Assembly (NCBI GenBank): GCA_934247855.1
Contig: CAKQKA010000002.1
Coordinates: 1 to 39,133 of the forward strand
Reading direction: 5' to 3'
DNA length: 39,133 nucleotides
Source of the DNA: an uncultured Clostridia bacterium
GTDB taxonomy: Bacteria > Bacillota > Clostridia > Christensenellales > Borkfalkiaceae
The notes below the pieces were generated by a model. That model saw nothing but the letters and a program-made list of their open reading frames with translations, did no database searches and was not told the origin of the DNA. Positions 8,652 to 17,713 of the stretch are shown piece by piece; the stretch's first letter is position 1; each line of letters begins with the position of its first letter. The position numbers were made by a program, and so were the translations under genes.

Positions 8652-10703
8652 ATGAAGAAATCTACAAAAATTATCCTTTACGTTGTAGTGTTTGCAATAA
8701 TAGGCGGACTAATCGCCTTGTGGGCATTAAGCGGAACAGGACAAGACGTAACAACGTCTGAGTTTTACAACAAAATGGGCGTTGTGTTCATAAACGAAAG
8801 CAACAAGAATTTGGTCAAAGACGGAAAGATCAATATTAACGGCACCGAGTACAAAATCGCATATGACGGAAGAAACGGACAATCTGGCAGCTCATTTGTA
8901 ATCATTAAAAAAGAGGGTAGCGACTCCATTTCTAAAATCGTCATTCAGACTTACAACCTGATAGGCTTAAACAGCAACGGAGTAAGAATTTACAAGACAA
9001 GTTATTCGAGAGGGAACGTTGACGAAGCTATCTTGCTTGCTTTCCAAAGCATAAGCGGGAACTACGTTGATTATTCAGACCCCAACGAAGGCTCATTCTT
9101 CTCCTCCATGATCATGCCGCTCATAACAATCGGCATCGGCGTGTTACTGATTTATATCTTTATGAGACAGGCGCAAGGCGGAAATAAGAGCGCAATGGAT
9201 TTCGGTAAAACGAAAGCCAGAGTTACACAGAATATAAAGATTCGTTTTTCGGACGTTGCCGGAGCAGAAGAAGAAAAACAAGAATTGCAGGAAGTAGTTG
9301 AATTTTTAAAGAACCCCAAAAAGTTCTCGTCGCTCGGTGCAAAGATTCCTAAGGGCGTACTGCTTGTAGGCCCTCCGGGAACAGGTAAAACTTTATTTGC
9401 GAAAGCAGTCGCAGGCGAGGCAAACGTACCGTTCTTCTCCATAAGCGGTTCTGACTTTGTTGAAATGTTCGTCGGCGTGGGCGCGTCGAGAGTACGCGAT
9501 TTGTTCCAGATGGCAAAGAAATCGATGCCGTGCATAATCTTCATCGACGAAATCGATGCGGTAGGCAGACAAAGAGGCGCAGGTCTTGGCGGCGGCAACG
9601 ACGAACGTGAGCAAACTCTTAACCAGTTACTCGTTCAGATGGACGGTTTCGACAGTAACGAAGGCATAATCATAATGGCGGCGACCAACCGTGCGGACAT
9701 ACTCGACCCCGCGCTTATGCGTCCCGGCAGATTTGACAGACAAATTTACGTCAATCTTCCCGACGTTCGAGGCAGAGAAGCAATTCTTAAAGTCCACGCG
9801 CGTAACAAACCTCTCGCGGCAAACGTAAACTTTAAAATTCTTGCAAGAATGACGGCGGGTTTGTCGGGCGCAGACCTTGCAAACCTTTTAAACGAAGCTG
9901 CGATTCTTGCTGCAAGAGCCAATCGTACGGCAATCACCAACGAAGATTTATACGAAGCTATCGAGAAGACCATGATGGGCCCGAAGAAAACGAGCCGTCT
10001 GGTAACCGAAAAAGACAAGCGCATAACGGCATACCACGAATCGGGGCATGCAATTCTTGCGAAACTCCTGCCTAACTGCGACGAGGTTCACGAAGTAACC
10101 ATTATTCCCCGCGGAAACGCAGGCGGCTACACGCTGACAAGGCCCGAAAACGATAACCAGTACATGAGCAAAAACAAACTGCTTGACGACCTCATTATGA
10201 CGATGGGCGGCAGGGCAGCCGAAGAACTCATAATCAAGGACTACACCTCGGGCGCAAGCGGAGACATCAAGCATGCATCCAAGGTTGCAAGAGTTATGGT
10301 AACCGAGCTCGGTATGAGCGACAAAGTCGGTCCCGTAAACTACGGCAGCGACGATCAGATTTTTGTCGGCAGAGACTATCAGACGAGAACCAATTACAGC
10401 GAAGCTCTTGCAAAACTTATCGACGAAGAGGTTGAAAACTTAATCAAGTCGGCACACGAAAAAGCATATCAGATGCTTTCCGAAAAAAAGGATCTTCTCG
10501 ACAAAATGGCAAGACTGCTCGTCGAACGCGAAACAATCTTCTCCGAAGAAATCAACATGCTTATGGAAGGCAAATCGCTCGAAGAGATTATGGACTATAT
10601 GGATAAAACCGCCGAAGAAACCAGAAAAGATCCCTTCCATTTAGGTAAAACAGACGCAGTCGGTGCCGATAACGGTTCGGCAGACAGCGGCGAAAACAAG
10701 TAA
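8652..10703 (+). CDS. ftsH: ATP-dependent zinc metalloprotease FtsH
   Basis: FtsH is a membrane-anchored hexameric AAA+ protease that extracts and degrades unassembled membrane proteins and short-lived regulators. Two membrane segments (residues about 7-26 and 152-171) flank a periplasmic-type domain. Then come Walker A GPPGTGKT (240-247), Walker B FIDEID (297-302), the second region of homology ending RPGRFDR (357-363) and the zinc site HESGH (462-466). Length is 683 residues, typical of the family, with an acidic tail. CGGAGG lies before the ATG. It is the first gene after the 2.5-kb gene-free region and appears to have its own transcript, since 300 bases separate it from parA. The identification is certain. 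Confidence 0.97.
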   Translation: MKKSTKIILYVVVFAIIGGLIALWALSGTGQDVTTSEFYNKMGVVFINESNKNLVKDGKININGTEYKIAYDGRNGQSGSSFVIIKKEGSDSISKIVIQTYNLIGLNSNGVRIYKTSYSRGNVDEAILLAFQSISGNYVDYSDPNEGSFFSSMIMPLITIGIGVLLIYIFMRQAQGGNKSAMDFGKTKARVTQNIKIRFSDVAGAEEEKQELQEVVEFLKNPKKFSSLGAKIPKGVLLVGPPGTGKTLFAKAVAGEANVPFFSISGSDFVEMFVGVGASRVRDLFQMAKKSMPCIIFIDEIDAVGRQRGAGLGGGNDEREQTLNQLLVQMDGFDSNEGIIIMAATNRADILDPALMRPGRFDRQIYVNLPDVRGREAILKVHARNKPLAANVNFKILARMTAGLSGADLANLLNEAAILAARANRTAITNEDLYEAIEKTMMGPKKTSRLVTEKDKRITAYHESGHAILAKLLPNCDEVHEVTIIPRGNAGGYTLTRPENDNQYMSKNKLLDDLIMTMGGRAAEELIIKDYTSGASGDIKHASKVARVMVTELGMSDKVGPVNYGSDDQIFVGRDYQTRTNYSEALAKLIDEEVENLIKSAHEKAYQMLSEKKDLLDKMARLLVERETIFSEEINMLMEGKSLEEIMDYMDKTAEETRKDPFHLGKTDAVGADNGSADSGENK

Positions 10704-11003
10704 TCCTATATATTATATAATAAACCCACAACGCACCACAATGCACTCAAGCCGAAATCAGAAAACTTTCGGCTTGGTGCGGCAAATAAAAAACGACAGC
10801 CGTATAAAACAATCGGTTACGCCGATACGACCGACTGCAATTCATAACGCGGCAAAGCCAACGACATAAAGCAAAACGGCAAGAACCGCTAAGCAAAAAC
10901 GATTACAAACACAAAAAAAGCGGTTACGCCAATGAAATCATAAGGTTGAACGGGTGAAACCGAAACGGTTACAACAGTCAAAAAACACAAAAGGCGGGAG
11001 AAT
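10704..11003. other. Spacer between ftsH and parA with a strong hairpin
   Basis: This 300-base spacer is A-rich and has no gene. A hairpin with perfect arms AAGCCGAAA (10749-10757) and TTTCGGCTT (10767-10775) is flanked by a second pairing, CGCACC (10732-10737) with GGTGCG (10776-10781). No T run follows, so it is more likely an mRNA end stabiliser or a weak terminator. The parA ribosome binding site GGGAG is at the right edge. Confidence 0.45.
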
Positions 11004-11774
11004 ATGGCACTTATAATATCATTTTCCAATCAAAAGGGCGGCGTGGGAAAGACGTCCACCTGCGTAAACGTTGCCGCGGGAATAGCGATCAAGGGTAAGA
11101 GAGTACTGCTTATCGATATCGATCCGCAAGGCAATGCGACCACGGGCTTAGGTCTTTCCAAAAACGAACAGGATAGTTATTCGATATACAACGTTCTGGT
11201 GGAAGAAGTGCCCGCAAAGCAGGCGATTTCCGCCACGACGATTAAAAATCTCGACATAATACCGTCGAATATCGATTTGGCGGGCGCGGAGGTCGAGCTT
11301 GTATACTTGCCCGAGCGCGAAAAAAGACTGAGAAACGCACTTAAACCTATCGCCGACGATTACGATTATATATTGATAGACTGTCCGCCGTCGTTAGGTT
11401 TGCTTACGATCAACGCGCTTACCGCAACCGACAATGTAATTATTCCTATTCAAAGTGAGTATTACGCTTTGGAGGGGCTTAGCCAACTGCTCAACTCTAT
11501 CAAACTTGTAAACAAACACTTAAACCCCGACCTGCAGATTTTCGGCGTGGTAATAACCATGTACGACGGGCGCGCGCTGATTTCAAAGCAAATCAATGCC
11601 GAAATACATAAATTTTTCGGCAAGAAAATGTTCGATACGGTTATTCCGAGGAATATTCGCGTTTCCGAAGCGCCCAGCCACGGCAAACCGGTTATGATTC
11701 ACGATCCCAAGTCCAACGGGGCGAAAGCCTATCTGGCTTTAGCCGACGAGGTTATCGCAAGAAGCACTAAATAA
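11004..11774 (+). CDS. parA: Chromosome partitioning ATPase ParA (Soj)
   Basis: ParA is a deviant Walker-type ATPase that dimerises on ATP, binds the nucleoid non-specifically and moves ParB-parS complexes; in Firmicutes it also modulates DnaA activity. The deviant Walker A KGGVGKTST is at residues 11-19, the Walker A' segment DIDPQGNATTGLG at about 39-51, and Walker B ILIDCPPSLG near 123-132. It is 256 residues, the normal size of the short chromosomal (Soj) form with no N-terminal DNA-binding extension. GGGAG precedes the ATG. parB follows after 18 bases, so the two form an operon, and parS-like sites lie 3.5 kb upstream. Confidence 0.97.
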   Translation: MALIISFSNQKGGVGKTSTCVNVAAGIAIKGKRVLLIDIDPQGNATTGLGLSKNEQDSYSIYNVLVEEVPAKQAISATTIKNLDIIPSNIDLAGAEVELVYLPEREKRLRNALKPIADDYDYILIDCPPSLGLLTINALTATDNVIIPIQSEYYALEGLSQLLNSIKLVNKHLNPDLQIFGVVITMYDGRALISKQINAEIHKFFGKKMFDTVIPRNIRVSEAPSHGKPVMIHDPKSNGAKAYLALADEVIARSTK

Positions 11775-11792
11775 TCACACAGGAGGAAGACA

Positions 11793-12710
11793 ATGAAGGT
11801 CAACAAAGGATTAGGTAAAGGATTATCCGCTTTGTTCGGCGAAACGACCGAAGAATACGAGCGTTATACTTACGATAAGGACAAGATGACGGAAGAACAA
11901 GCCAACGCCGTTTACGAGATCGAGCTTGAAAAAATCTTCCCCAACCCCAACCAACCGCGTAAGGCGTTCGACGACGTTGCGCTTAAAGAACTTGCCGATT
12001 CGATTTCAGTTCACGGCGTTATCACGCCTATCGTATTGAATCGCGAAGGCGACAGATATATGATCATTGCCGGCGAAAGACGTTTCCGCGCGAGCAAGCT
12101 CGCGGGTAAGAAAACCATTCCCGCAATCATTCGCGACTACAACGAGCGTCAGGTCAAAGAGATTTCGCTTATCGAAAACTTGCAGCGTGAGGACCTTAAC
12201 CCCATCGAAGCGGCAACGGCAATGCAGCAGCTCATGCAGGATTACAGCATGACGCAGGAAGAACTGTCGGGCAGAATCGGCAAAAGCCGTTCGGCAATCG
12301 CCAATACTATGCGACTGCTCACGCTGTCCGAACCCGTTATCCGGCTGGTAGAAAACAACAAACTTTCGGCAGGTCATGCGCGTGCGCTCGTTACTTTGCC
12401 GGGTGAAGTTCAGTCCTCTATCGCAGAAAAAGCGGTAAAGGAAAAAATGTCCGTTCGTGATATCGAGCAAGCCGTACGCGATTACTACAACCCGCCCGAA
12501 GACGCCAAAAAAGCCAAGCGCGAAAAGATGAAAGCTCAGATGAGCGTCGAACTTAAAGACATGGTTTCACGCATGCAACGCGATTTCGGCACAAAGGTCA
12601 GCGCAATCGGCAACGACCGCAAGGGCAGAATTTATATCGATTACTACACGCGCGACGACCTCGACAGGTTGGTTGAAATTCTCGAACTCATCGAAAAAAA
12701 TAAGAAATAA
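11793..12710 (+). CDS. parB: Chromosome partitioning protein ParB (Spo0J)
   Basis: ParB is a CTPase DNA clamp that loads at parS, spreads, recruits SMC and stimulates ParA. The start MKVNKGLGKGLSALFG carries the conserved ParA-stimulating Lys/Arg-rich peptide. The ParB/Srx CTP-binding domain follows (about residues 45-135), with NPNQPRK and GERRFRASK. The helix-turn-helix domain around 140-200 includes SMTQEELSGRIGKSRSAIAN, and a C-terminal dimerisation domain closes the protein. Length 305 is slightly longer than B. subtilis Spo0J. A strong AGGAGGA lies before the ATG. It is co-transcribed with parA. Confidence 0.96.
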   Translation: MKVNKGLGKGLSALFGETTEEYERYTYDKDKMTEEQANAVYEIELEKIFPNPNQPRKAFDDVALKELADSISVHGVITPIVLNREGDRYMIIAGERRFRASKLAGKKTIPAIIRDYNERQVKEISLIENLQREDLNPIEAATAMQQLMQDYSMTQEELSGRIGKSRSAIANTMRLLTLSEPVIRLVENNKLSAGHARALVTLPGEVQSSIAEKAVKEKMSVRDIEQAVRDYYNPPEDAKKAKREKMKAQMSVELKDMVSRMQRDFGTKVSAIGNDRKGRIYIDYYTRDDLDRLVEILELIEKNKK

Positions 12711-12944
12711 CGGTTTTGCTCCGCTGCCGTCCACAGCCCGCCGTTAAAAATTCCGCCGCTTTTTAGCCGCAAACAAAAACGATTCTGCTGCTTTATTTCG
12801 CATAAAACATAAACGCATCGTTGTTTTTGAGTGTTTCGGTAGATTTTGGCGACTTTTAAACGGTTATTCAGTGGTTTTAATAGTTTTAGCGAATAATTAA
12901 GACTATCTATCGGCCTGGAGCAAGTTTTAACATGGCGGCATCGG

Positions 12945-12974
12945 TTGATCCCGCCTTTAGTTTTTTAATATAGT
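12945..12974 (+). promoter_or_regulatory. Candidate promoter of the M48-like gene, almost no leader
   Basis: TTGATC (12945-12950) and TATAGT (12969-12974) are separated by 18 bases. Transcription would start a few bases before the ATG at 12987, which agrees with the absence of any ribosome binding site there. Confidence 0.35.
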
Positions 12975-12986
12975 TTAATTTTTAAT

Positions 12987-15017
12987 ATGAACCAAAGTAA
13001 AAATATGATTTTAAGCGAGATTTTAGGCTTTATAATATCCGCCGTCGTGTTCACGGCGTGCTGGCTGGTCGGATATCTTACCGTTCAGACAAGCAATGCT
13101 CTGACTTTCGCGGCGGTCGCAGCGGTCTGCGTAATTGCGATTGTTATTATAGTCAATATCGTTTTAACGCAGGTATATACAAGAAAATTTACAAGCATGC
13201 GCATAAAAGAGGCGCAGGATTTTATGCTCGGCAAAAAAGAGGATATCGAAAAGGACTACGCCGCAGCCGAAGCCCAGGTCGGTAAACTTATTAAAAACTG
13301 CTTTGTGCTTGTTGCAATAATGATTGCATTGTTCGCCGCAACTTCTTTTCTGCTCGGAGCGGCGGAACCGCAATTTACCGACGACGAAGGCGGCGTATCG
13401 CTTGCGGTGTTACCCCTTATATGCCTTGCGGGGCAGGGCGCGTTTGCGTTTTTACTCAAAAAATCGCCTTTGAACACACCCGCCGTCGAGGATGAACTTA
13501 CCGAAAAAGAATTTCCGCTGATCGTCGGCACAATAAAGTCTTGCGCTGAATCGATAGGCATAAAAAGGAATATCAGAGTTCTGTTTACAACTGCGGGAAT
13601 AGGCGTAAGCGAGTTTAAAAATGCGATTTTTATCTATCTTAACCCGATCGAAGTAGCTATTCTTACCGCCGACGAGCTAAGATCGGTCATGCTGCACGAG
13701 TTTGCGCATTGCTTGAACAACGACACCAAGAAAATCGCAGGTTACGATGATTTCAGCGCGAAAACCGAAGGTTCGCTTTCGATGATATTTAATAATTTGT
13801 TTATTTCCTACAATATCGTGCAAGCCTTGTTCGCGCTTACTACATACAATACGCTTTCCTCGCGCGAAAAGGAGATTCGTGCGGATAAATACGTTATAGA
13901 ACACGGGCAGGCGGAAAATTACGTCAACGCCACCGCGAAAGCCGCGTTGTATATGCTTTACAGCGGATACAGCTGGAGGGAAACAACTTACGACGTGTGG
14001 GCGGACGAAACGCCTATTTCGGATTACGTTCATCGCGATTTCAACAATTTCAAGGCAAAACTTGAGGTTTATCGCGACCGTTGGTTCTACACTTTGCGCC
14101 ACGAGCTTCCGCAGCGCGTGGATTCGCACCCCACTTTCGCAATGCGAATGGCTGCTTGCGGACTTGACGATTTTAACGCGGAAAAGACCGAAACCGACGA
14201 AAATTACGCCGCCGAACAGGATAAATTTTTGTCCTTTGCCGATAACGCGGCAAAAAACAATTTTGACGAAAAGTCGTATAAAGAAACGCGCAACGAAGTT
14301 TACGTCGAGCGCAATAAACTGTTTGAAAAAGCGAAAAACGAAGATTTTAATTCGGATTTTGCAAGCGAAACGGCAAAAATCGAACTTGCTCAGGCATATA
14401 TGGGCGTAGATAACAAAAAGGCACTCGATCTGCTCAATAACGTTCTCGGCAGTTCGGACAGCAGCCTGGCATATTTTCTGAAAGGCGTGATTTTGTCCGA
14501 AGAATACGACGACGAATGTATAGAAATGTTCACGCGCGCGGCGCAGAACTCGGCTTTTTTCGACGAGGCGATGGACTATCTTGCAAGATACGCGCTTAAA
14601 ACGGGCAAACAGGACGTTATAGATAACTACCGCAACACCATTGCCGATAAAAAACAAGCCTCGCTCGACGATGACGAGTCTACCGAGATTGCAAACATTG
14701 TTTTGCGCTCGCCCGATAAAAACGACCTTGTGAACAACGAGGTTGTCGAAGCGATCAAGGAATATTGGGGCGATGCGCTTTCCGAAGTTCACCTTGCCGA
14801 ATGTGTAACCGAAAACGGCATTACCGCCAAATATCTTGCGGTGACCGTAAAACGAATTAAAGATTTCGATCCGATGAAAGCGCATAAAGATACCGTCGAT
14901 ATGCTCTTCAGGCACTCGGACAATAAGACAAAATTCTACCTGTTTTACGACGGAAAAGGCTTTAAAAAGATTAAAAATACTCCCGATTCTTTAATGTTTT
15001 CGGCTAGCCACAGGTGA
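12987..15017 (+). CDS. M48-like membrane zinc metalloprotease with long C-terminal part
   Basis: The protein has hydrophobic segments near residues 10-32, 42-62, 105-124 and 138-157, then an M48 (HtpX/Ste24-like) catalytic core: HEFAH at 237-241 inside LHEFAHCLNND and the downstream ligand motif EIRAD at 296-300. M48 proteases degrade or process membrane proteins. The remaining 375 residues are soluble, rich in charged residues, and include a stretch (about 455-540) with a helical-repeat look (AQAYMGVDNKKALDLLNNV, then YFLKGVILSEEYDDECIEMF) suggesting TPR-like repeats. At 676 residues it is about twice the size of HtpX. There is no ribosome binding site. The stop codon lies inside the left terminal repeat of the inverted-repeat element at 15005, so the last residues may be altered. 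The substrate is unknown. Confidence 0.7.
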   Translation: MNQSKNMILSEILGFIISAVVFTACWLVGYLTVQTSNALTFAAVAAVCVIAIVIIVNIVLTQVYTRKFTSMRIKEAQDFMLGKKEDIEKDYAAAEAQVGKLIKNCFVLVAIMIALFAATSFLLGAAEPQFTDDEGGVSLAVLPLICLAGQGAFAFLLKKSPLNTPAVEDELTEKEFPLIVGTIKSCAESIGIKRNIRVLFTTAGIGVSEFKNAIFIYLNPIEVAILTADELRSVMLHEFAHCLNNDTKKIAGYDDFSAKTEGSLSMIFNNLFISYNIVQALFALTTYNTLSSREKEIRADKYVIEHGQAENYVNATAKAALYMLYSGYSWRETTYDVWADETPISDYVHRDFNNFKAKLEVYRDRWFYTLRHELPQRVDSHPTFAMRMAACGLDDFNAEKTETDENYAAEQDKFLSFADNAAKNNFDEKSYKETRNEVYVERNKLFEKAKNEDFNSDFASETAKIELAQAYMGVDNKKALDLLNNVLGSSDSSLAYFLKGVILSEEYDDECIEMFTRAAQNSAFFDEAMDYLARYALKTGKQDVIDNYRNTIADKKQASLDDDESTEIANIVLRSPDKNDLVNNEVVEAIKEYWGDALSEVHLAECVTENGITAKYLAVTVKRIKDFDPMKAHKDTVDMLFRHSDNKTKFYLFYDGKGFKKIKNTPDSLMFSASHR

Positions 15018-15283
15018 CTGCGTTAGAACCCGCCAAAACGCCACAATTTTCACCCTTTTTGTCAAACTCTCGCTTGAAGTACGTCCGGTACGTCGGCGTT
15101 CGACTTTGCCAAAAATTATCGAAAATATCGACGTTTTGGTTGTCTGCAAGTCTTACCTTGCGTTTTTAGGCTAAGACAAGGCGCGTGAGCGCGTTAATAC
15201 TAGACGTATAACACGCGAACGCAACGATGTATTAGTCAAAAACACAAGGCAAGACCGAGTTAGAACGCAATCATCTGTGGCTA
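15005..15283. mobile_element. 279-bp non-coding element with terminal inverted repeats (MITE-like)
   Basis: The left end TAGCCACAGGTGACTGCGTT (15005-15024) matches the reverse complement of the right end (15264-15283) at 18 of 20 positions. Inside are two further pairings: CCAAAACG (15033-15040) with CGTTTTGG (15132-15139), and an 18-base arm at 15150-15167 matching the reverse complement of 15238-15255 at 16 of 18. It has no gene. Size, terminal repeats and internal hairpins are those of a miniature inverted-repeat element or large palindromic intergenic unit. The left end overlaps the M48-like gene and supplies its TGA stop. No clear target-site duplication is visible. Confidence 0.7.
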
Positions 15284-15475
15284 AAAGTAAACGCGGCACG
15301 AAATAAACAGGTAAAATCAGTACGCAAAAGGTAAAACAAATCGCCGCCGATTTGCGCAAAACCTATGTAAAGATATAACCAACACTACCGCAAATTTGCG
15401 GCAAACTAAAATAACAAGTTCGCTTTATTGCGGCATGCCGTTCAAGAATAGAACGAACCGAACCCACTTACCAAA

Positions 15476-16174
15476 ATGAATATATTTGCAATAAGCGACC
15501 TGCATATGTCGGTTGCCAACCCCAAGCCGATGAATATTTTCGGCGCGAGTTGGAACGATTATTTGTCGGTCATAGAAAAAGACTGGAAAGAAAAAGTCCA
15601 AGACGACGACGTTGTTTTGATTTCCGGCGACATCAGCTGGGCGATGACGCTCGACGACGCGCTCAAGGACATGCAGTACTTTTACAACCTGCCGGGCAAA
15701 AAAATTTTTATCCGCGGCAATCACGATTACTGGTGGAAAAGTATTACCCGTATACGCGAAAACCTGCCCGAAAACTGCATTATGCTGCAAAACGATGCCG
15801 TAAAAATCGAAAACTGCGTATTTTGCGGTTCGCGGCTATGGCTCGTTCCAGGCTCGCCGGATTTTTGCGAGCACGATAACAAACTGTATCTTCGCGAGAT
15901 CGAGCGACTGCGGCTTGCGTTTTTCAAAGCGAACGCGCTGAGAGAAGAGGGCGATAAACTCATTTGCATGACTCATTATCCGCCGTTCAACGTGCGCCGC
16001 GATCCCAACGCGGTCACCGATCTTATGGAAGAAAACCACGTTACGGCAGCGATTTACGGGCATTTGCACGGCAAGGACGCGCGCGCCGATCTTGTAGTAA
16101 AGAAAAATAACGTGCCTTACTATCTCACCTCATGCGATTTAGTCGGCAACAAACTTGTAAAAATCGATATTTAA
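15476..16174 (+). CDS. Calcineurin-like metallophosphoesterase
   Basis: This belongs to the two-metal calcineurin-like phosphoesterase superfamily, which hydrolyses phosphomonoesters, diesters or nucleotides. The motifs are in order: ISDLHMS (residues 6-12), SGDISWAM (near 50-57), GNHDYWW (near 81-87), THYPPFN (near 163-169) and YGHLHG (near 196-201). Length is 232 residues, a compact family of cytoplasmic enzymes with no signal peptide. The start is fixed by the first motif at residue 6, although no ribosome binding site precedes it. A 190-base spacer without features separates it from the inverted-repeat element. It is followed after 15 bases by the PTS-like gene, suggesting co-transcription. 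The substrate cannot be predicted. Confidence 0.85.
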   Translation: MNIFAISDLHMSVANPKPMNIFGASWNDYLSVIEKDWKEKVQDDDVVLISGDISWAMTLDDALKDMQYFYNLPGKKIFIRGNHDYWWKSITRIRENLPENCIMLQNDAVKIENCVFCGSRLWLVPGSPDFCEHDNKLYLREIERLRLAFFKANALREEGDKLICMTHYPPFNVRRDPNAVTDLMEENHVTAAIYGHLHGKDARADLVVKKNNVPYYLTSCDLVGNKLVKIDI

Positions 16175-16189
16175 CTTCGGGAGAATATT

Positions 16190-17338
16190 ATGAACGAACA
16201 GGAAAATCCGGTCCAACAAACTTCCAAACGGCAAACCGTGCTTGCGGTTATCAAAAAATATGCCGACAGGTGGTTTATTCAGGCATTTTCGGGCATGGCG
16301 CAAGGGCTTTTCGTAACGCTGATTGCCGGCACGATAATCAAAACCATCGGCACGCAAATCTTCGGCGGCACGGCGTTCGGCAACTTTTTAGTACTGCTCG
16401 GCGGCATAGCAAGCATAGCTACAGGCTGCGGTATCGGCGTGGGTATGGCTAACGGACTTAAAGCCAATAAGCTCGTTATGTTTTCGGCTGCCGTCGCGGG
16501 TATGCTCGGCGCATATGCCGAACCCATTCTTGCGGGTAAAACGCTCAGAGAAATCGCCTCGACCACTATCGCAGCGGCGGGACCCGGCAACCCGATAAGC
16601 GCATATGTTTGTTCGCTTATGGCGATAGAAATCGGCGGACTGGTCGCAGGAAAAACCAAACTCGATATTCTGCTCGTTCCGCTTACCTGTATCTTTTCTG
16701 CGGCAATCGGGCTGTATGTGTCGTACCCGTTTATACTGCTCGTCAAACTCATCGCCGACGGCATAAAAATCGCAACCGAAGCAACGCCGTTCTTTATGGG
16801 TATAATAATCGCCGTCGTTATGGGTATGCTTTTAACTCTTCCCACGTCGTCCGCGGCGATATGGATAAGCATAGTCGGATCTTTCGGTGCGGACGTGCCC
16901 GACGCGGTAAACCTCGCGGGCGGCGCGGCGGTCGTCGGTTGCGCCTGCCAAATGGTGGGATTTGCCGTTATGAGCTATAAAGAAAACGGGTGGGGCGGTC
17001 TTATCTCGCAGGGCTTAGGTACGAGCATGCTGCAAATTCCCAACGTTATGCGCAAACCGATTCTGTTTATTCCGCCCGTCATCGCAAGCGCAATCGCAGG
17101 TCCGTTATCCACTTGCCTTTTCTGTTTACGGTGCGATAAAACCGGCGGCGGCATGGGCACAAGCGGTCTGGTCGGCATTTTCGGAACAATCAACGCGTCA
17201 AGCGGAGTTATAGAACCCTGGGTTATGTGGCTGGGAATCATTCTTCTTATGTTCGTCCTGCCCGCCGTCGTGTGCTATTTCATCTCGCAATTCATGCGCA
17301 AAAAAGGCTGGATCAAAGACGGCGACCTTAAGATTTAA
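16190..17338 (+). CDS. PTS_EIIC_2-type membrane protein
   Basis: The protein is polytopic with about nine or ten hydrophobic segments. Its N-terminal block, from RWFIQAFSGMAQGLFVTL through AGTIIKTIG, and the later motif FGTINASSGVIEPWV are typical of the PTS_EIIC_2 family, annotated as sugar-specific IIC subunits. No IIA or IIB domain is fused and no PTS gene is nearby, so phosphotransferase-driven sugar uptake is doubtful; it may be a secondary transporter or rely on proteins encoded elsewhere. It is 382 residues, 15 bases after the phosphoesterase, with GGGAG before the ATG, and ends at a terminator. The substrate is unknown. Confidence 0.7.
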   Translation: MNEQENPVQQTSKRQTVLAVIKKYADRWFIQAFSGMAQGLFVTLIAGTIIKTIGTQIFGGTAFGNFLVLLGGIASIATGCGIGVGMANGLKANKLVMFSAAVAGMLGAYAEPILAGKTLREIASTTIAAAGPGNPISAYVCSLMAIEIGGLVAGKTKLDILLVPLTCIFSAAIGLYVSYPFILLVKLIADGIKIATEATPFFMGIIIAVVMGMLLTLPTSSAAIWISIVGSFGADVPDAVNLAGGAAVVGCACQMVGFAVMSYKENGWGGLISQGLGTSMLQIPNVMRKPILFIPPVIASAIAGPLSTCLFCLRCDKTGGGMGTSGLVGIFGTINASSGVIEPWVMWLGIILLMFVLPAVVCYFISQFMRKKGWIKDGDLKI

Positions 17339-17362
17339 TAAATCGTTTAAACAAATATTTCA

Positions 17363-17394
17363 GGCAGGCAGTTGTATTTGCTTGCCGTTTTTTT
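17363..17394 (+). terminator. Terminator after the PTS_EIIC_2-type gene
   Basis: The arms GGCAGGCA (17363-17370) and TGCTTGCC (17379-17386) are followed by G and seven Ts. It separates the transporter from the sporulation/division operon. Confidence 0.85.
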
Positions 17395-17406
17395 ATGGAA
17401 AACTAT

Positions 17407-17435
17407 GATAATTACCATGATAACCTGCATAAAAT
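17407..17435 (+). promoter_or_regulatory. Possible sigma-E type promoter of yabP
   Basis: CATAAAAT (17428-17435) matches the sigma-E minus-10 pattern CATACANT at seven positions. GATAATT (17407-17413) lies 14 bases upstream and partly fits the minus-35 pattern. yabP and yabQ are under sigma-E in B. subtilis, which is the main reason to propose it. The leader would be only about ten bases. This is a weak pattern match. Confidence 0.3.
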
Positions 17436-17452
17436 AATATGAGGTTTATATT

Positions 17453-17713
17453 ATGGACGATAAAAGCGCGCACGTTCTGACGATTACCGACCGCAAAAAA
17501 ACTTGCGTTTCGGGCGTAAGCGAGGTGGACGGAGTTACAAGCGAACGCATAGTTTTTACGCTGATCGGCGGTAAAAGAGTGATAATTTTGGGGAATTCGC
17601 TGAAAATGGCGGGATTTTCCAAGCAAAACGCAACGCTCTTGATTGACGGAACGGTGAATGAAGTCCGTTACGCGGGCGAAAAATCTACGCTGTTAAAGAA
17701 ACTTATAAAATGA
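17453..17713 (+). CDS. yabP: Sporulation protein YabP
   Basis: YabP belongs to the YabP/YqfC family of small proteins made in the mother cell during sporulation. The family pattern is visible: an N-terminal HVLTITDRKKTCVSGVSEVDG block, then IVFTLIGGKRVIILGNSLKM, then LLIDGTVNEVRY, giving the repeated beta strands of the domain. It is 86 residues against about 100 in B. subtilis. GAGG precedes the ATG by seven bases. The stop codon overlaps the yabQ start (ATGA). The order yabP-yabQ-divIC is the same as in Bacillus and most Clostridia, which secures the call for this short protein. Confidence 0.88.
   Translation: MDDKSAHVLTITDRKKTCVSGVSEVDGVTSERIVFTLIGGKRVIILGNSLKMAGFSKQNATLLIDGTVNEVRYAGEKSTLLKKLIK

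Noticed and set aside
10663..10869. 68-codon frame overlapping the end of ftsH
   Set aside because: It begins inside ftsH, includes the hairpin region, has no ribosome binding site and low-complexity content.
13677..14915. 412-codon open frame opposite the M48-like gene
   Set aside because: Antisense frame with a composition rich in Phe, Val and Arg, no ribosome binding site and no recognisable domain; the plus-strand frame carries clear HEFAH and EIRAD motifs.
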